Origin: Branchinecta lynchi
Lineage: Eukaryota; Arthropoda; Branchiopoda; Anostraca; Branchinectidae
NCBI GenBank assembly: GCA_023053575.1
Contig: JAKZAP010000001.1
Coordinates: forward strand, 7,766,849-7,830,848
Length of the DNA: 64,000 nt
Reading direction: 5' to 3'
The position numbers and the translations under genes were made by a program. The notes under the pieces were generated by a model. That model ran no database searches. It had not been told where the DNA came from and was given only the letters and a program-made list of their open reading frames with translations. This document shows, piece by piece, positions 55,320-64,000 of the stretch (position 1 is its first letter; each line of letters starts with the position of its first letter).

Positions 55320-57089
55320 CTTGCTTATGTAGACGACTTACTTCTCATTAGCAATAGTCGTACAAGCCTTTCTTCAATGGTTTCAAAAGTCTCTTCTCAG
55401 TTCGGTTGGACTGTTCTCAGATGTTGGACTGTCTCTCAATGTTGGAAAAATGTGAATTCTTGTTGGGATCCCAAAACGTAAGTGGAGGGATACCTATGAC
55501 ATCGCAAAAGTTGTCCGTCCCTCTGTAAGTACGATAACTCTCGAAGGGAATAAGATATTTTGATGAAACTTGGTGTGAGGATTCGTTGGGTCGTCGGACC
55601 AGTCAAGTTCGTAGATGGGCTTTGTAGCCCTACATTTAGGGGTGGGGGAGGGGTTTCAAATTAAGGGGCAAACAAAATATTTTGAAACAGCTAATGTGAT
55701 AGTCGATTATGGGGTAAGAAGACATGCTGAGCACGATGGTGAAAATCATTTTGTCATCGGAAGAGTAGTTCGCCCGGAATTCGGCCAAAACGTAAAGTAA
55801 AAGTTTTATTTGAAGTTGATTAGATGTTCGATTTAGGGGTAGAAAGACATGCTGAAGACGATGGTGAAAACCATTTTCTCGACAGACAAGTAGTTCGCCC
55901 GGAATCCGGCCGAAACCGGAAAGTTTGTTGAAATTAAAAGTTTTATGTTGATTAGTTGTTCGATTTAGGGCAAGAAGACATGCTGAACACTTATGTGAAA
56001 ACGATTTTCTACCCGGACATGTAGTTCGCCCGGAATCCGGCGAAAACCGGAAAGTTGGTTAAAAGTAAAAGTTTGTGAAGTTGATTAAATGTGTGATTTA
56101 TGGGTAAAAAGACATGCCGAACATGATGGGGAAAATCACTTTCTCGCCGGACAACTAGTTCTCCCGGAATCCGGCCAAACCCGGAAGATTTGTTAAAAGC
56201 AAAAGTTTGATTAGATGGCAGATTAAGGGTAAGAAGAGAGGCTGAGTCGGTATATGACAATGGTTTTTTACCCTGACATATAATTATTCCGGAATCCGGT
56301 TGTTACCGGATTTTTTTTTAGTCAAACTTTTATTCAAAGTTGATTAGATGTTCTTCATAGGGATAAGGAGATACGCTGGTTTTGTTTCTGTATTTTGTTT
56401 TTTGCTGGACTAGTAGTTCGCTCGGAAATCGGCAGGAAGTCTTGGTCAATATCGTCAAAATAGATATGGCTTATAGAGGTATATCTGAACTTGGTTTTCT
56501 CTGATGATTAGCCTGTCCAAGACTGGATCTGGCGAAGACAAGACTCGATTGTCTGACTCAAATATTAGATTTTTGAGATCCCATCGAGACATTTGGTATT
56601 GTTTTTTAACGATCGCTCTTCTTCTCGGTCGTCCCTTGTGTGTAAACATTTTACTATCCCCCTTGCTACTTCTTTCGGGTGGCTGGGCATCACTATCACT
56701 AATTCTCTACCGTCTCTACGACAACAAACTGTCCTCGATGTAAAGAAAAAAATAACAATTTGGTTACTCGAAAATTGTCGCGAACCGTGGGCGGTATAAT
56801 AGACGAGCTCTTGGTCGGCTGTATTCAACTTTTTGCGACCATTCTACGTTTCTGCACTTTATCCTCTTCTCAAAAAGAAAGACCTTCTTTCTCTCCGAAA
56901 AAGTTATTTTCGCTACTGTAAATTCCTTCTTTACCTCCCCCCTTGGCATCGGATAGAGTAATTATTCTTAAGTTCGGTGTTCCAGATAGTTCGTAGAAAA
57001 TGTTTTCTTCCTTCCTTTTTCTTTATTGTACTCCATTTTTTTTTCCTCTGGAATTTGAGGGTAAGACATAAATTGTTATTATTATTATT
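55320..57089 (+). pseudogene. LINE reverse transcriptase fragment split by a family A element
   Basis: The left part (55320-55464) reads LAYVDDLLLISNSRTSLSSM with the catalytic YVDD, then a region matching LNV-x-K-C-E-F-L of the copy at 51060 after a one-base slip. The right part (from about 56604) reads FNDRSSSRSSLVCKHF, SFGWLGITITNSLPSL and SKIVANRGRYNRRALGRLY, again with frame changes. It ends in (TTA)n at 57089. Family A element A10 occupies 55465-56603. Confidence 0.8.
55465..56603 (+). mobile_element. family A element A10, nested in a LINE
   Basis: It starts GGGATCCCAAAACGTAAG and ends GGTATTGTT. If the element ends at 56603 the LINE codons rejoin in a run of six T residues with no bases duplicated; ending it at 56598 would imply a TTGTT duplication. 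Five or six monomers and the inner palindrome (GAGATCCC at 56575) are present. Confidence 0.8.
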
Positions 57090-58035
57090 CGAGGGGTCGG
57101 CAACTTTTCAAATTCAAAGTTCACCATCCCTTCCTCGTTTTAGAATCCTCTGAGTTCAGCGAGGGCTCGGCAACTAAGGTATTTCAAGTCCACCAATTGC
57201 TTCCTCGTTTTAGTACTTTAAGGTACTAAACGTGTGACCAGCTACTAAAACGAGAAATGAAAAGGTGAATTATAATTTTTATTGTTCCCCGACTGCTCAA
57301 AAATTAATAGTTGAGAATCCACCTTTTCCTTCCTCATTTTAGTACTTTCAAGGTAGCCTACTAAAACGAGGAAGGAAATGGTGTAATATCTTAATTGCCG
57401 ACACCACGCTAGACTCGAAGGATTTTAGTAGCCTTTGATAGTTGCCAACCCCTCAGATTCCAATGTTCTTCCTCGTTTTAGTACTTTCAAGGTACTAAAA
57501 TGAGGAAGGAAATGGTGGACTTAAAATACATCTTAGTTGCCGCCCCCCCGCTAGACTCCGAGGATAGTAGTCGCCTTTGGTAGTTGCAGACCCCTCAAAG
57601 AAGATTAATTTAAAATTTCCTTGCTCGTTTTATTACTTTCAAGGTACTAAAACAAGGAAGGAAAAGGTGGACTTGAAATATCTTAGTAGCCGACCTCTCG
57701 CTGGACTCACATTATTTTTGTTGCCTTAAGTCGCCTACCGTCACTAGAAATGAAAAGGTAAATTAAAATTTTGGTAACTTTCATGGTGAACTTTGCGTTT
57801 GAAAAGTTGGCGACCCCTCAAAGAAGACTAATTTAAAATTTATAATTTCCTTCCCTGTTTTAGTACTTTGAAAGTACTAAAACGACGAAGGAAATGGTGC
57901 ACTTGGAATATATTAATTACCGACCCCTTGCTGGACTCGGAGGATTTTCGTCGCCTACCGTCAGAAGGAGAAATGAAAAGGTGAATTACCATTTTTGTAG
58001 TTGCCGACCCCTCACTTATCTTAATGCCTACTCAT
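57090..58035 (+). repeat. tandem GTACTAAAACGAGG units inside F1
   Basis: Short palindromes of the form CCTCGTTTTAGTACTTTCAA ... GGTACTAAAACGAGG recur at about 57130, 57200, 57340, 57475, 57625 and 57855, each followed by 'gccgacccctcgctagactcggagg'-like sequence. Unit length varies from about 130 to 230 bp. Confidence 0.65.
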
Positions 58036-58224
58036 GTCAGGATACTAAATAGAGGAAGGGACCGGTATGGCTTTCCAGTTTTATGCCCTTCCTTGTTTTA
58101 GTACGCCCTTCCTGGTTTTAGTGCGCCTTCCTGCTTTTCTCCCTTCCTTGTTTTAATCGATCCCGATCTTGCTTGAGCTCCATGGAGTGGATAATGGCGT
58201 CTCGACTGGGGTTTTCGCGTTCTG

Positions 58225-58533
58225 AATTTTTCCGCGCCTTGCGAGCGCGGCCAAGACGCCGAAGACGCATTACGGGCAAAATGTGCTTACAACAATGTCC
58301 GCTGCGACTAGTAATCTGAAATCTTAGGCTAGAAATATAATTAAAATTTATGTAGCACAGATAAACATTGATTATCTGCGATAATAATTTTTCCGCGCCT
58401 TGCGAGCGCGGCCAAGACGCCGAAGACGCATTACGGGCAAAATGTGCTTACAACAATGTCCGCTGCGACTAGTAATCTGAAATCTTAGGCTAGAAATATA
58501 ATTAAAATTTATGTAGCACAGATAAACATTGAT
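58225..58533 (+). repeat. perfect 148-bp tandem duplication
   Basis: 58225-58372 and 58386-58533 read identically, beginning AATTTTTCCGCGCCTTGCG and ending GATAAACATTGAT, with 13 bases between. The lack of differences points to a recent duplication or an assembly artefact. Confidence 0.85.
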
Positions 58534-59456
58534 AAAAATTAAGTTTTGGCATTTCAGCTGAACAAACCGTTTAGTCGGAAGCATTCTAGCATTCGCAGTG
58601 TCCTTTTGTCACCCCCATCCAAGTTGCCAGCTTAGACCAGAACTAAGTAGGCCTACAACCGTGGGAGCATCTAGTGGCACAAGTTAGAACGGACTATAAT
58701 AAGATCAGTCAACCAGACAAATATTTAACTGTAGTTCGCTTTTGAGTAAAAATTAACAATAAAAGCCAAAAGTTTAGCAGTATATTTTTTTTCAACAATC
58801 TTTTATTTTGAGGTTTCTATATCATATCTACCTAATAATCAACCAATAGTTGAGAAGAAATGGTTTGTCGCAGATGTATCAGCTAAGCTACGGTAAGTAT
58901 CCTGATTGGTGTGGAACTAACGAAACCCGTGTCATAAAGTGGACATTCTTTTTTTCTGTTAGTGACAAAAAGTATTGTCTTGTGTTTTCAGTTTCCTAAA
59001 GAAAGGTGTAATGATGCTGGAAAAATCACCCATGTATGTCAATTGGTAATTTTTCTCCCCTATTTTACGCTACATCAGATCATTATAGCTGCAGGAAGTA
59101 GGGTGGTTACCCAATTCTCTATTACAAACAATATTTTCTAAGTTAATCCATTTCCTGGAGGCGAAGTTTCTTGCCAGTGCCAACAACCCCTGATATATGT
59201 GTCCTCTTGAGACTTCCCCTTTCCACATCTGCTAGTATGAACCTCATAATTTTAAGTGGGAAGTAGTAGGCCCTTCTTGTGGCGTGACAGCGGTACACAT
59301 TTCTCTCGTTTTAATTTGAGAAGAAAGTCTAGTTTTCCCAGTGCTTCAAGGCATAAGACGTAGCTGGAAACTGGGGTCATGAAATGAAAAACAAATATTT
59401 GCTTGCATGGGAAATAGAGCGAGATAGGATGTCGCTCCAGTAAATTTTAAAACAAG
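58534..59456. other. intron or intergenic sequence, nothing recognised
   Basis: No gene, foldback or named repeat was recognised. Confidence 0.35.
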
Positions 59457-59458
59457 TT

Positions 59459-59656
59459 GTGTGCCTTATCCGTTTCTTTGAAGAGGTTTGGGACACGGTC
59501 AAGATTGGATGGGATAAATCTTTATCTCGTCATGGATTTTGTATTATATTTAAGAAAAGTGATGTACTTCTTCTTCATGCCCCAGTACAAGCTTCGTCGC
59601 TCTTGGGGAACAAAGAGATTCGAGGCCGTATGGTTGACAAAAGGTGTAAGGCATAG
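59459..59656 (+). pseudogene. possible reverse-transcriptase-derived fragment
   Basis: A 65-codon frame reads IRFFEEVWDTVKIGWD, SRHGFCIIFKKSDVLLLHAP and ASSLLGNKEIRGRMVDKR before a stop. K-S-x-V-x-x-x-H-A-P followed by S-x-L-L-G resembles the zone after the active site in some LINE proteins, but no catalytic motif is included and I cannot exclude chance. Confidence 0.3.
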
Positions 59657-59665
59657 CTTTTGAAG

Positions 59666-60604
59666 CATGCGTTAGTTCAGATAGATTCAAGAACCGACTC
59701 AAGCCCTTAAATCGTTTGACGGGAATTTCCAGTGCCGTATTCCCGCCATGGATCTCTCTGACATGATTCCATCGAACTTGAGATCATCGAGTTTGTGTCT
59801 GCTTGAACTATCAGAATTTCTAATCCAATCTAATTTAAGCACTGATAGCTGGAATCCCAGCTAACTATACTTGTCATGGTTCTCCGTGACGTGACTCCAC
59901 CCTCCACTTTCTTCAACTCATCACTCGACGATAACACTGAGCAAATTAATCTACTACCTTGCGGTCCCTCCATCCGCACTTCCACCCTGGCGGTATCCTG
60001 TCAGAACCACCCAAACAAAATTAGAGTCGGTTAAAACAGCAAAAGCTGTGGCCACACTAAAACAGCGACAGGGCTAAAATCCCGGCTGAATTTAACTCTC
60101 TGCCTTAAGGGCGATTGTATCGTTCTCAGTATTCTCGTTTCAAAAAGCAAAGCGAGAATCTGCCGAGCGTTGTCTGATTCTCTTTCCCAAACAAGCGCAG
60201 CGCAAGAACAGCATTAGAAATTGAAACGAGTTTTCCAGCTTTCCAGACCGCCGGAATCGCCCTGAATTGGACCACATCGAATTGTGGAACTGCCACAGCG
60301 CTGCAACACGAGGGCTTCAAAGCCTTACTCGTACCAACAGTTCCGTTGGAGGTTGGCAGGGCCAGTTTAGCAAGCTAGTCGGTGTCTCACCCCACTGTCT
60401 GGAAATTCGTCAAGAATGGAGAAGACAACTAGTAGCTTCAAGATAGAGCAGTACATCTCCTGGCAGAAATTGCCTGCATCACGAAAGGTTTACAGGGGGT
60501 TTCACAAGGAAAATTCACCGATTGTATACACAGTTATTCGGATCCCGTCCGCTATTTCTCAGAGGAATTGCCGAGGGGTTTCCCACTCTCAAAATCGGTG
60601 TACA
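59666..60604. other. sequence without recognised features
   Basis: Nothing was recognised apart from short frames without motifs (60126-60320 minus, 60416-60673 plus). Confidence 0.35.
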
Positions 60605-60835
60605 CCGAGTGGCGGAAGGGTGGCGGAAGGGTGGCGTGCATGGTGGAAGGGTGGCACGCGTGGCGAAAAATAGCTAGTTTTGAGCAAAAGGCGGGTTGGT
60701 GGCGCGCGTGGCGAATGAGTGGCACGGGTGGCGGATTAGTGGCGCGCGTGGCGGATGAGTGGTGCGCGTGGCGGATATGTGACTGATGAGTGGCGCGCGT
60801 GGCGGATGTATGGCGTATAGATGGCGCAACATGGT
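60605..60835 (+). repeat. GTGGCG minisatellite
   Basis: Variants of GTGGCGCGCGTGGCGGATGA recur about ten times with a period near 20-22 bp. GGTGTACACCGAGTGGC on the left (60597) and GGTGTACACCAAGTGGC on the right (60831) bracket the array, so the edges repeat too. A non-repeat patch lies at about 60665-60700. Confidence 0.75.
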
Positions 60836-61276
60836 GTACACCAAGTGGCCGAGAATGGGCAGCCCCCCTCAGAATTGCTTACGGAATTGCGTGTTTGTCT
60901 ATTATAACTGAAAACAATATTGTTTTAATCGCATCGTCACTTCAAACATTTCAGTTGGGACTGATTTTGGATATCCGTCAAAACTACGTGGAGTCATCAG
61001 TGCTAGTGTACGAATAGCCTACATTAGTCGCCTTGCCCCCTATCTTAGCCTATCGCAGTAGGGTATTAACTTTCACGATTTTTACCTTCGCTGTTTTTGC
61101 ATTGCTCGACTTTTGCTTTCCCGGTTTGGACCGTCGCGGTTTTTGTTTTGCTGTTTTGTCATACAACCCACCATGTGAGTTTTCCAATGATTTCTCCTGA
61201 AAAAGCTATCTTGGAAGTATGCCGGACATAGAATTTGCATTCGACAGCAGAGAAGTCGGACTGACGTGAATAGATG

Positions 61277-61792
61277 GGGATCGACTAAAACCAGGAAGGG
61301 AAGGGAACGCGAGAAAAGCAGGAAGGGCTACTAAAACCAGGAAGGGCACACTAAAACGAGGAAGGGCATCCTAAAACGAGGATGGCTTTCGCCAGAATTC
61401 GCTGCACCGTTCCCTTCCTCTATTTAGTATTATTTGAGGGGTCTGCAACTTTTCAAATTCGAAGTTCACCCTCCCTTCCTCGTTTTAGTAAGCCCTTTCC
61501 TGGTTGGTCGACTACCGTCAGAACGAGAAATGAAAAGGTGAATTACAATTTTTAAAGCTGCCGACCCCTCACTGAACTTAATGCCTACCCACGTCAGGAT
61601 ACTAAAACGAGGAAGGGATTGGGAACTTTGAATTTGAGAAGTTGCCAACCCCTCAAATAATACTAAATAAAGGAAGGGACGGTGCTGCAAATTCTGGCGA
61701 CAGCCTTCCTGGTTTTAGTATGCCCTTCCTGGTTTTAGTATGCCTTCCTGCTTTTCTGGCGTTCCCTTCCCTTCCTGGTTTTAGTCGATCCC
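61277..61792. mobile_element. Mutator-like foldback element F2 with 9-bp target duplication
   Basis: The 516-bp element begins GGGATCGACTAAAACCAGG and ends CCTGGTTTTAGTCGATCCC, and the arms pair for about 190 bp. GAATAGATG is duplicated exactly at 61268-61276 and 61793-61801. A 9-bp duplication with long inverted arms is typical of Mutator-like foldbacks. No transposase is present. Confidence 0.85.
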
Positions 61793-61995
61793 GAATAGAT
61801 GCTCCCTTCGGTTCTCTTAGTTTTCCTACTCCTATATTTCTTGCTAGAGATCGAAGTTCCCTCCAGGAGGAAGTGATTCACCCCTTAATCAGAGCTTCTT
61901 TTTCTCGAGCACGGAAACGGCGATTTTCCGTCTCAAGTGATAAATGACCTTTGAACTGTTTGTGTAACATTTTCACTCCGAAAATCTTCGCGGTA

Positions 61996-63343
61996 GTTTA
62001 TTTATTTATTTATTTATCACCCGTCATTTCAAACAGAAAAGTGTGNNNNNNNNNNNNNNNNNNNNNNNNNNNNNNNNNNNNNNNNNNNNNNNNNNNNNNN
62101 NNNNNNNNNNNNNNNNNNNNNNNNNNNNNNNNNNNNNNNNNNNNNTTACGCTCGCCCGCTACTCTCAACCACACCACTGAGGTATCTTCACGCTACACGC
62201 AGAACACCCGTCAACAGTTTTTCATAAAAGGGACGGAGTACAAAAACGAAAAGAAAAACAAAACAAAAGTAAAACGTAACACTTTCATAGGAAGCACACA
62301 CAGAAATCGACAATTATTAACTGAGACTCTCTGACTGACTAAAATCCGAACACGATTACATACATATACACTTAAACTTTGAGAATTTTGCTCCAAGGGT
62401 GGGACTGGATTTTTTAGTTGTACTTGCTAATCAGGTTAGAAATAGCAAGCTCAGGGTCTTTTATGTTATATATTTTCTTTTGGTATTTATTGTCCAAGGG
62501 GGGAGCCGAAGTAAGTATTTGGAGAATCTGAAGAAAGTGGAACGGAGTTTATTTTTTTCACTAGCTGAGAATATTTGCCAGAACGGAGCTAGGTAAAGAA
62601 ATTGGGATATTGCAACGGAGTTATAAAGGGGAGCTAGGATTTTTCGGTTGAAACGGGTTACATCCTTTACACGCAGAGAATAGGAAGCGCATATTTTTCT
62701 TTCAAAATGTTCAGATAGAAAGCCGGCGGTTGTGTTTTAATGACGAGCTAATGGGGAGACCAAGGTAAACAATGCTCTCAACAGGTTTTATATTGATATC
62801 ACCAAGAGCAATGGAGGGCACGGGGCCTTCAGCTTTCCAGTTAAATAATACAACGTCTGACTTAGCCGAATTAAATTCAAGACCTTGATGAACGTATTCG
62901 TTTTGAATAATTTTAAAATTTTCTTCTACCCGTTTGATTGACCTGCTTAAATTAGAAATATCGTCGGCATAACGTACGAGAGAAATGTCAATGGCTTGGA
63001 GAACACATGAACAAAGACATAAAGATTGCGCTTCTTTGACACTATTATTGAACAGTGATGGCGAGGAGATAGCCCCCTGTCGAGTACCCTTACGAACTGG
63101 GACTGAATGACCACAATGACAAGGGTGAGGTGACCGTGTTAAATTTTGAGGCAGCTTAAGCCTTACTCGGAGCCGCGAGTACATATTCCACAAGGACATT
63201 ATTACAGAGCGGTTTACACCTCGCTTCGCCGCATGTAAAACTATGGCAGCGTGAATCAAAGAGTCGAAAGCTCGACGAACATCGTGACCGGCTAAGACCA
63301 AACTTTCCCCCGAATTATTTAGGTGTTTGTATCGAAAAGCCAT
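61996..63343 (-). pseudogene. LINE with reverse transcriptase, 5'-truncated, containing the scaffold gap
   Basis: The minus frame 63343-62711 (210 codons) reads MAFRYKHLNNSGESL, VLAGHDVRRAFDSLIHAA (first catalytic Asp), RKGTRQGAISSPSLFN, LVRYADDISNLSRS (YADD) and SAKSDVVLF, then a stop. The thumb continues in other frames (KILAPLYNSVAISQFLYLAP and FFRFSKYLLRLPPW, about 62640-62490). The 3' end is a (TTTA)n tract at 61996. A truncated sister copy lies at 52290-52730. Frame breaks show it is inactive. Confidence 0.85.
62046..62145. other. 100-base assembly gap
   Basis: There are exactly 100 N bases, the usual convention for a gap of unknown size. It lies within the 3' region of the LINE. Relative to the sister copy at 52310 there is extra sequence on both sides of the gap. 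Confidence 0.95.
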
Positions 63344-63735
63344 TTCGGTTACCGCGTCCCGATCTGGTCAAGGATTCCTCCATGGAACTTGAATTGTTAG
63401 CGTATAGAGAGAGTGCAGCCTAATCAGCGAAAACGAATATTTCTACATCTCCATCGAGAAGGTGGAAAACAAATAATAACAATATGAGCTAAAAGACGTT
63501 CAACGTGGAGACAGAGTTATGTGCGTTTAGTAATCGTTCTGAACCTCTGTGAGCAAAGCCGTCATGTGTGGGGGATGAGGGACGCCCCCCCCCCCAGTGC
63601 TGTCGGTCAGTCGGTAAAAAAGATCTGCTGTAACAGAAGAGTGCCAAACCGGTGAAGATATTCGAAATGAGGACGGATATAGGCTTTAAAGTAACATTTA
63701 GTATGAAGTGAAGGTTTCAAACTTTACAGCAATTT
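63344..63735. other. sequence between two LINE remnants
   Basis: It has a C run at about 63587 and no other recognised feature. Confidence 0.4.
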
Positions 63736-63737
63736 AA

Positions 63738-64000
63738 GTCTTGCGTCCTACCGGTTTCTTGTTGAAGAAACCGATCCCTGCAGTCCCTCTCCGTCCCTGC
63801 AGCCCCCTATCTGAGCTTCCATCAAAACTAATTGTCAATGGGGAAACTGTAACGGGACCAGAAAACGTTGCAACTGCATTGGGAGCATTTTTTGAAGAGG
63901 TGGGCAAGAAAACAGCAGATTCTGTTGGAAATTCCGCTAAGAGTTTTAAAGATTACCTTGGTCCGGCATGCACTAAGTCAATGGCAGTCGCACCTGTCTC
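63738..64000 (+). pseudogene. LINE ORF2 linker region, running off the window edge
   Basis: The plus frame (codons in register with CTA at 63807) is open from about 63738 to the end and reads SELPSKLIVNGETVTGPENV, ATALGAFFEEVGKKTADSV and FKDYLGPACTKSMAVAPV. An I/V-x-N-G-x-x-V-T-x-P-x-x-V-A-x-x-x-x-x-F-F-x-x-V-G-x-K pattern followed by F-x-x-Y-L is typical of the stretch between endonuclease and RT in jockey/RTE/CR1-like LINEs. Whether the copy is intact cannot be judged because it is cut by the window. Confidence 0.65.

Larger units (their letters stand above)
55197..58164. mobile_element. Mutator-like foldback element F1 containing nested insertions
   Basis: The left end GGGATCGACTAAAACCAGG and right end TTTTAATCGATCCC match the ends of the compact copy at 61277-61792. 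The flanks CTTCTTGCT (55188-55196) and GATCTTGCT (58165-58173) agree at seven of nine positions, consistent with a 9-bp duplication. A LINE fragment occupies 55320-57089. The rest, 57090-58035, is about six units built on CCTCGTTTTAGTACTTTCAA, its inverted half GGTACTAAAACGAGGAAGG and GTTGCCGACCCCTC. Confidence 0.75.

Noticed and set aside
55460..56603. TTGTT as a target-site duplication of A10
   Set aside because: TTGTT (or a close variant) follows GGTC at the end of nearly every family A copy, so it is better read as part of the element.

Overview
The window looks like an animal (metazoan invertebrate) nuclear scaffold. The coding content is one multi-exon gene with very large introns, and most of the rest is transposable elements, many nested inside one another. 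There is no bacterial-type operon, no rRNA or tRNA gene that I can see, and a 100-base run of N marks a scaffold gap (62046-62145). The species cannot be named from the sequence.

Host gene. Four short plus-strand exons (3373-3505, 14988-15141, 41248-41357, 53975-54228) have good splice sites and matching phases. Together they encode the cysteine-rich juxtamembrane segment through transmembrane helix 4 and extracellular loop 2 of a class C GPCR of the GPR158/GPR179 type. The gene continues beyond the window at both ends, so nearly everything else here lies in its introns (11.5, 26.1, 12.6 and more than 9.7 kb).

Intron 1 (3506-14987): repeat G1, a tandem pair of family A elements (A1, and A2 with B1 nested in it), a palindromic MITE, a 1.86-kb hAT-type element with an 8-bp target duplication, an inverted pair of family A elements, a broken LINE (11341-13190) and a family B fragment ending about 60 bp before exon 2. 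Intron 2 (15142-41247) holds the main nest: repeat G2 is split by family B element B4 (20100-35630), and B4 is split by its own relative B5 and by a 10.86-kb Ty3/Gypsy retrotransposon (23342-34199, minus strand). The retrotransposon has gag, PR-RT-RNase H and integrase frames, a tRNA-Leu-type primer site, a polypurine tract and LTRs differing at two positions in 672. Intron 3 and the region after exon 4 hold more family A copies, MITEs, LINE remnants and Mutator-like foldbacks. One Mutator-like element (55197-58164) contains a LINE fragment that itself contains a family A element.

Most notable observation. Families A and B look like two branches of one kind of non-autonomous element. Each starts with a short palindrome or hairpin. 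Each carries an inverted copy of its first 8-11 bases just inside the other end, followed by a small hairpin and the terminal bases CTTGTT. Copies sit in T (or A) runs without an evident target duplication, and the interior is an array of diverged monomers of about 140 bp. These traits match what is described for Helentron-associated (HINE, DINE-1-like) elements. No Rep/helicase gene is present, so the assignment is an inference.
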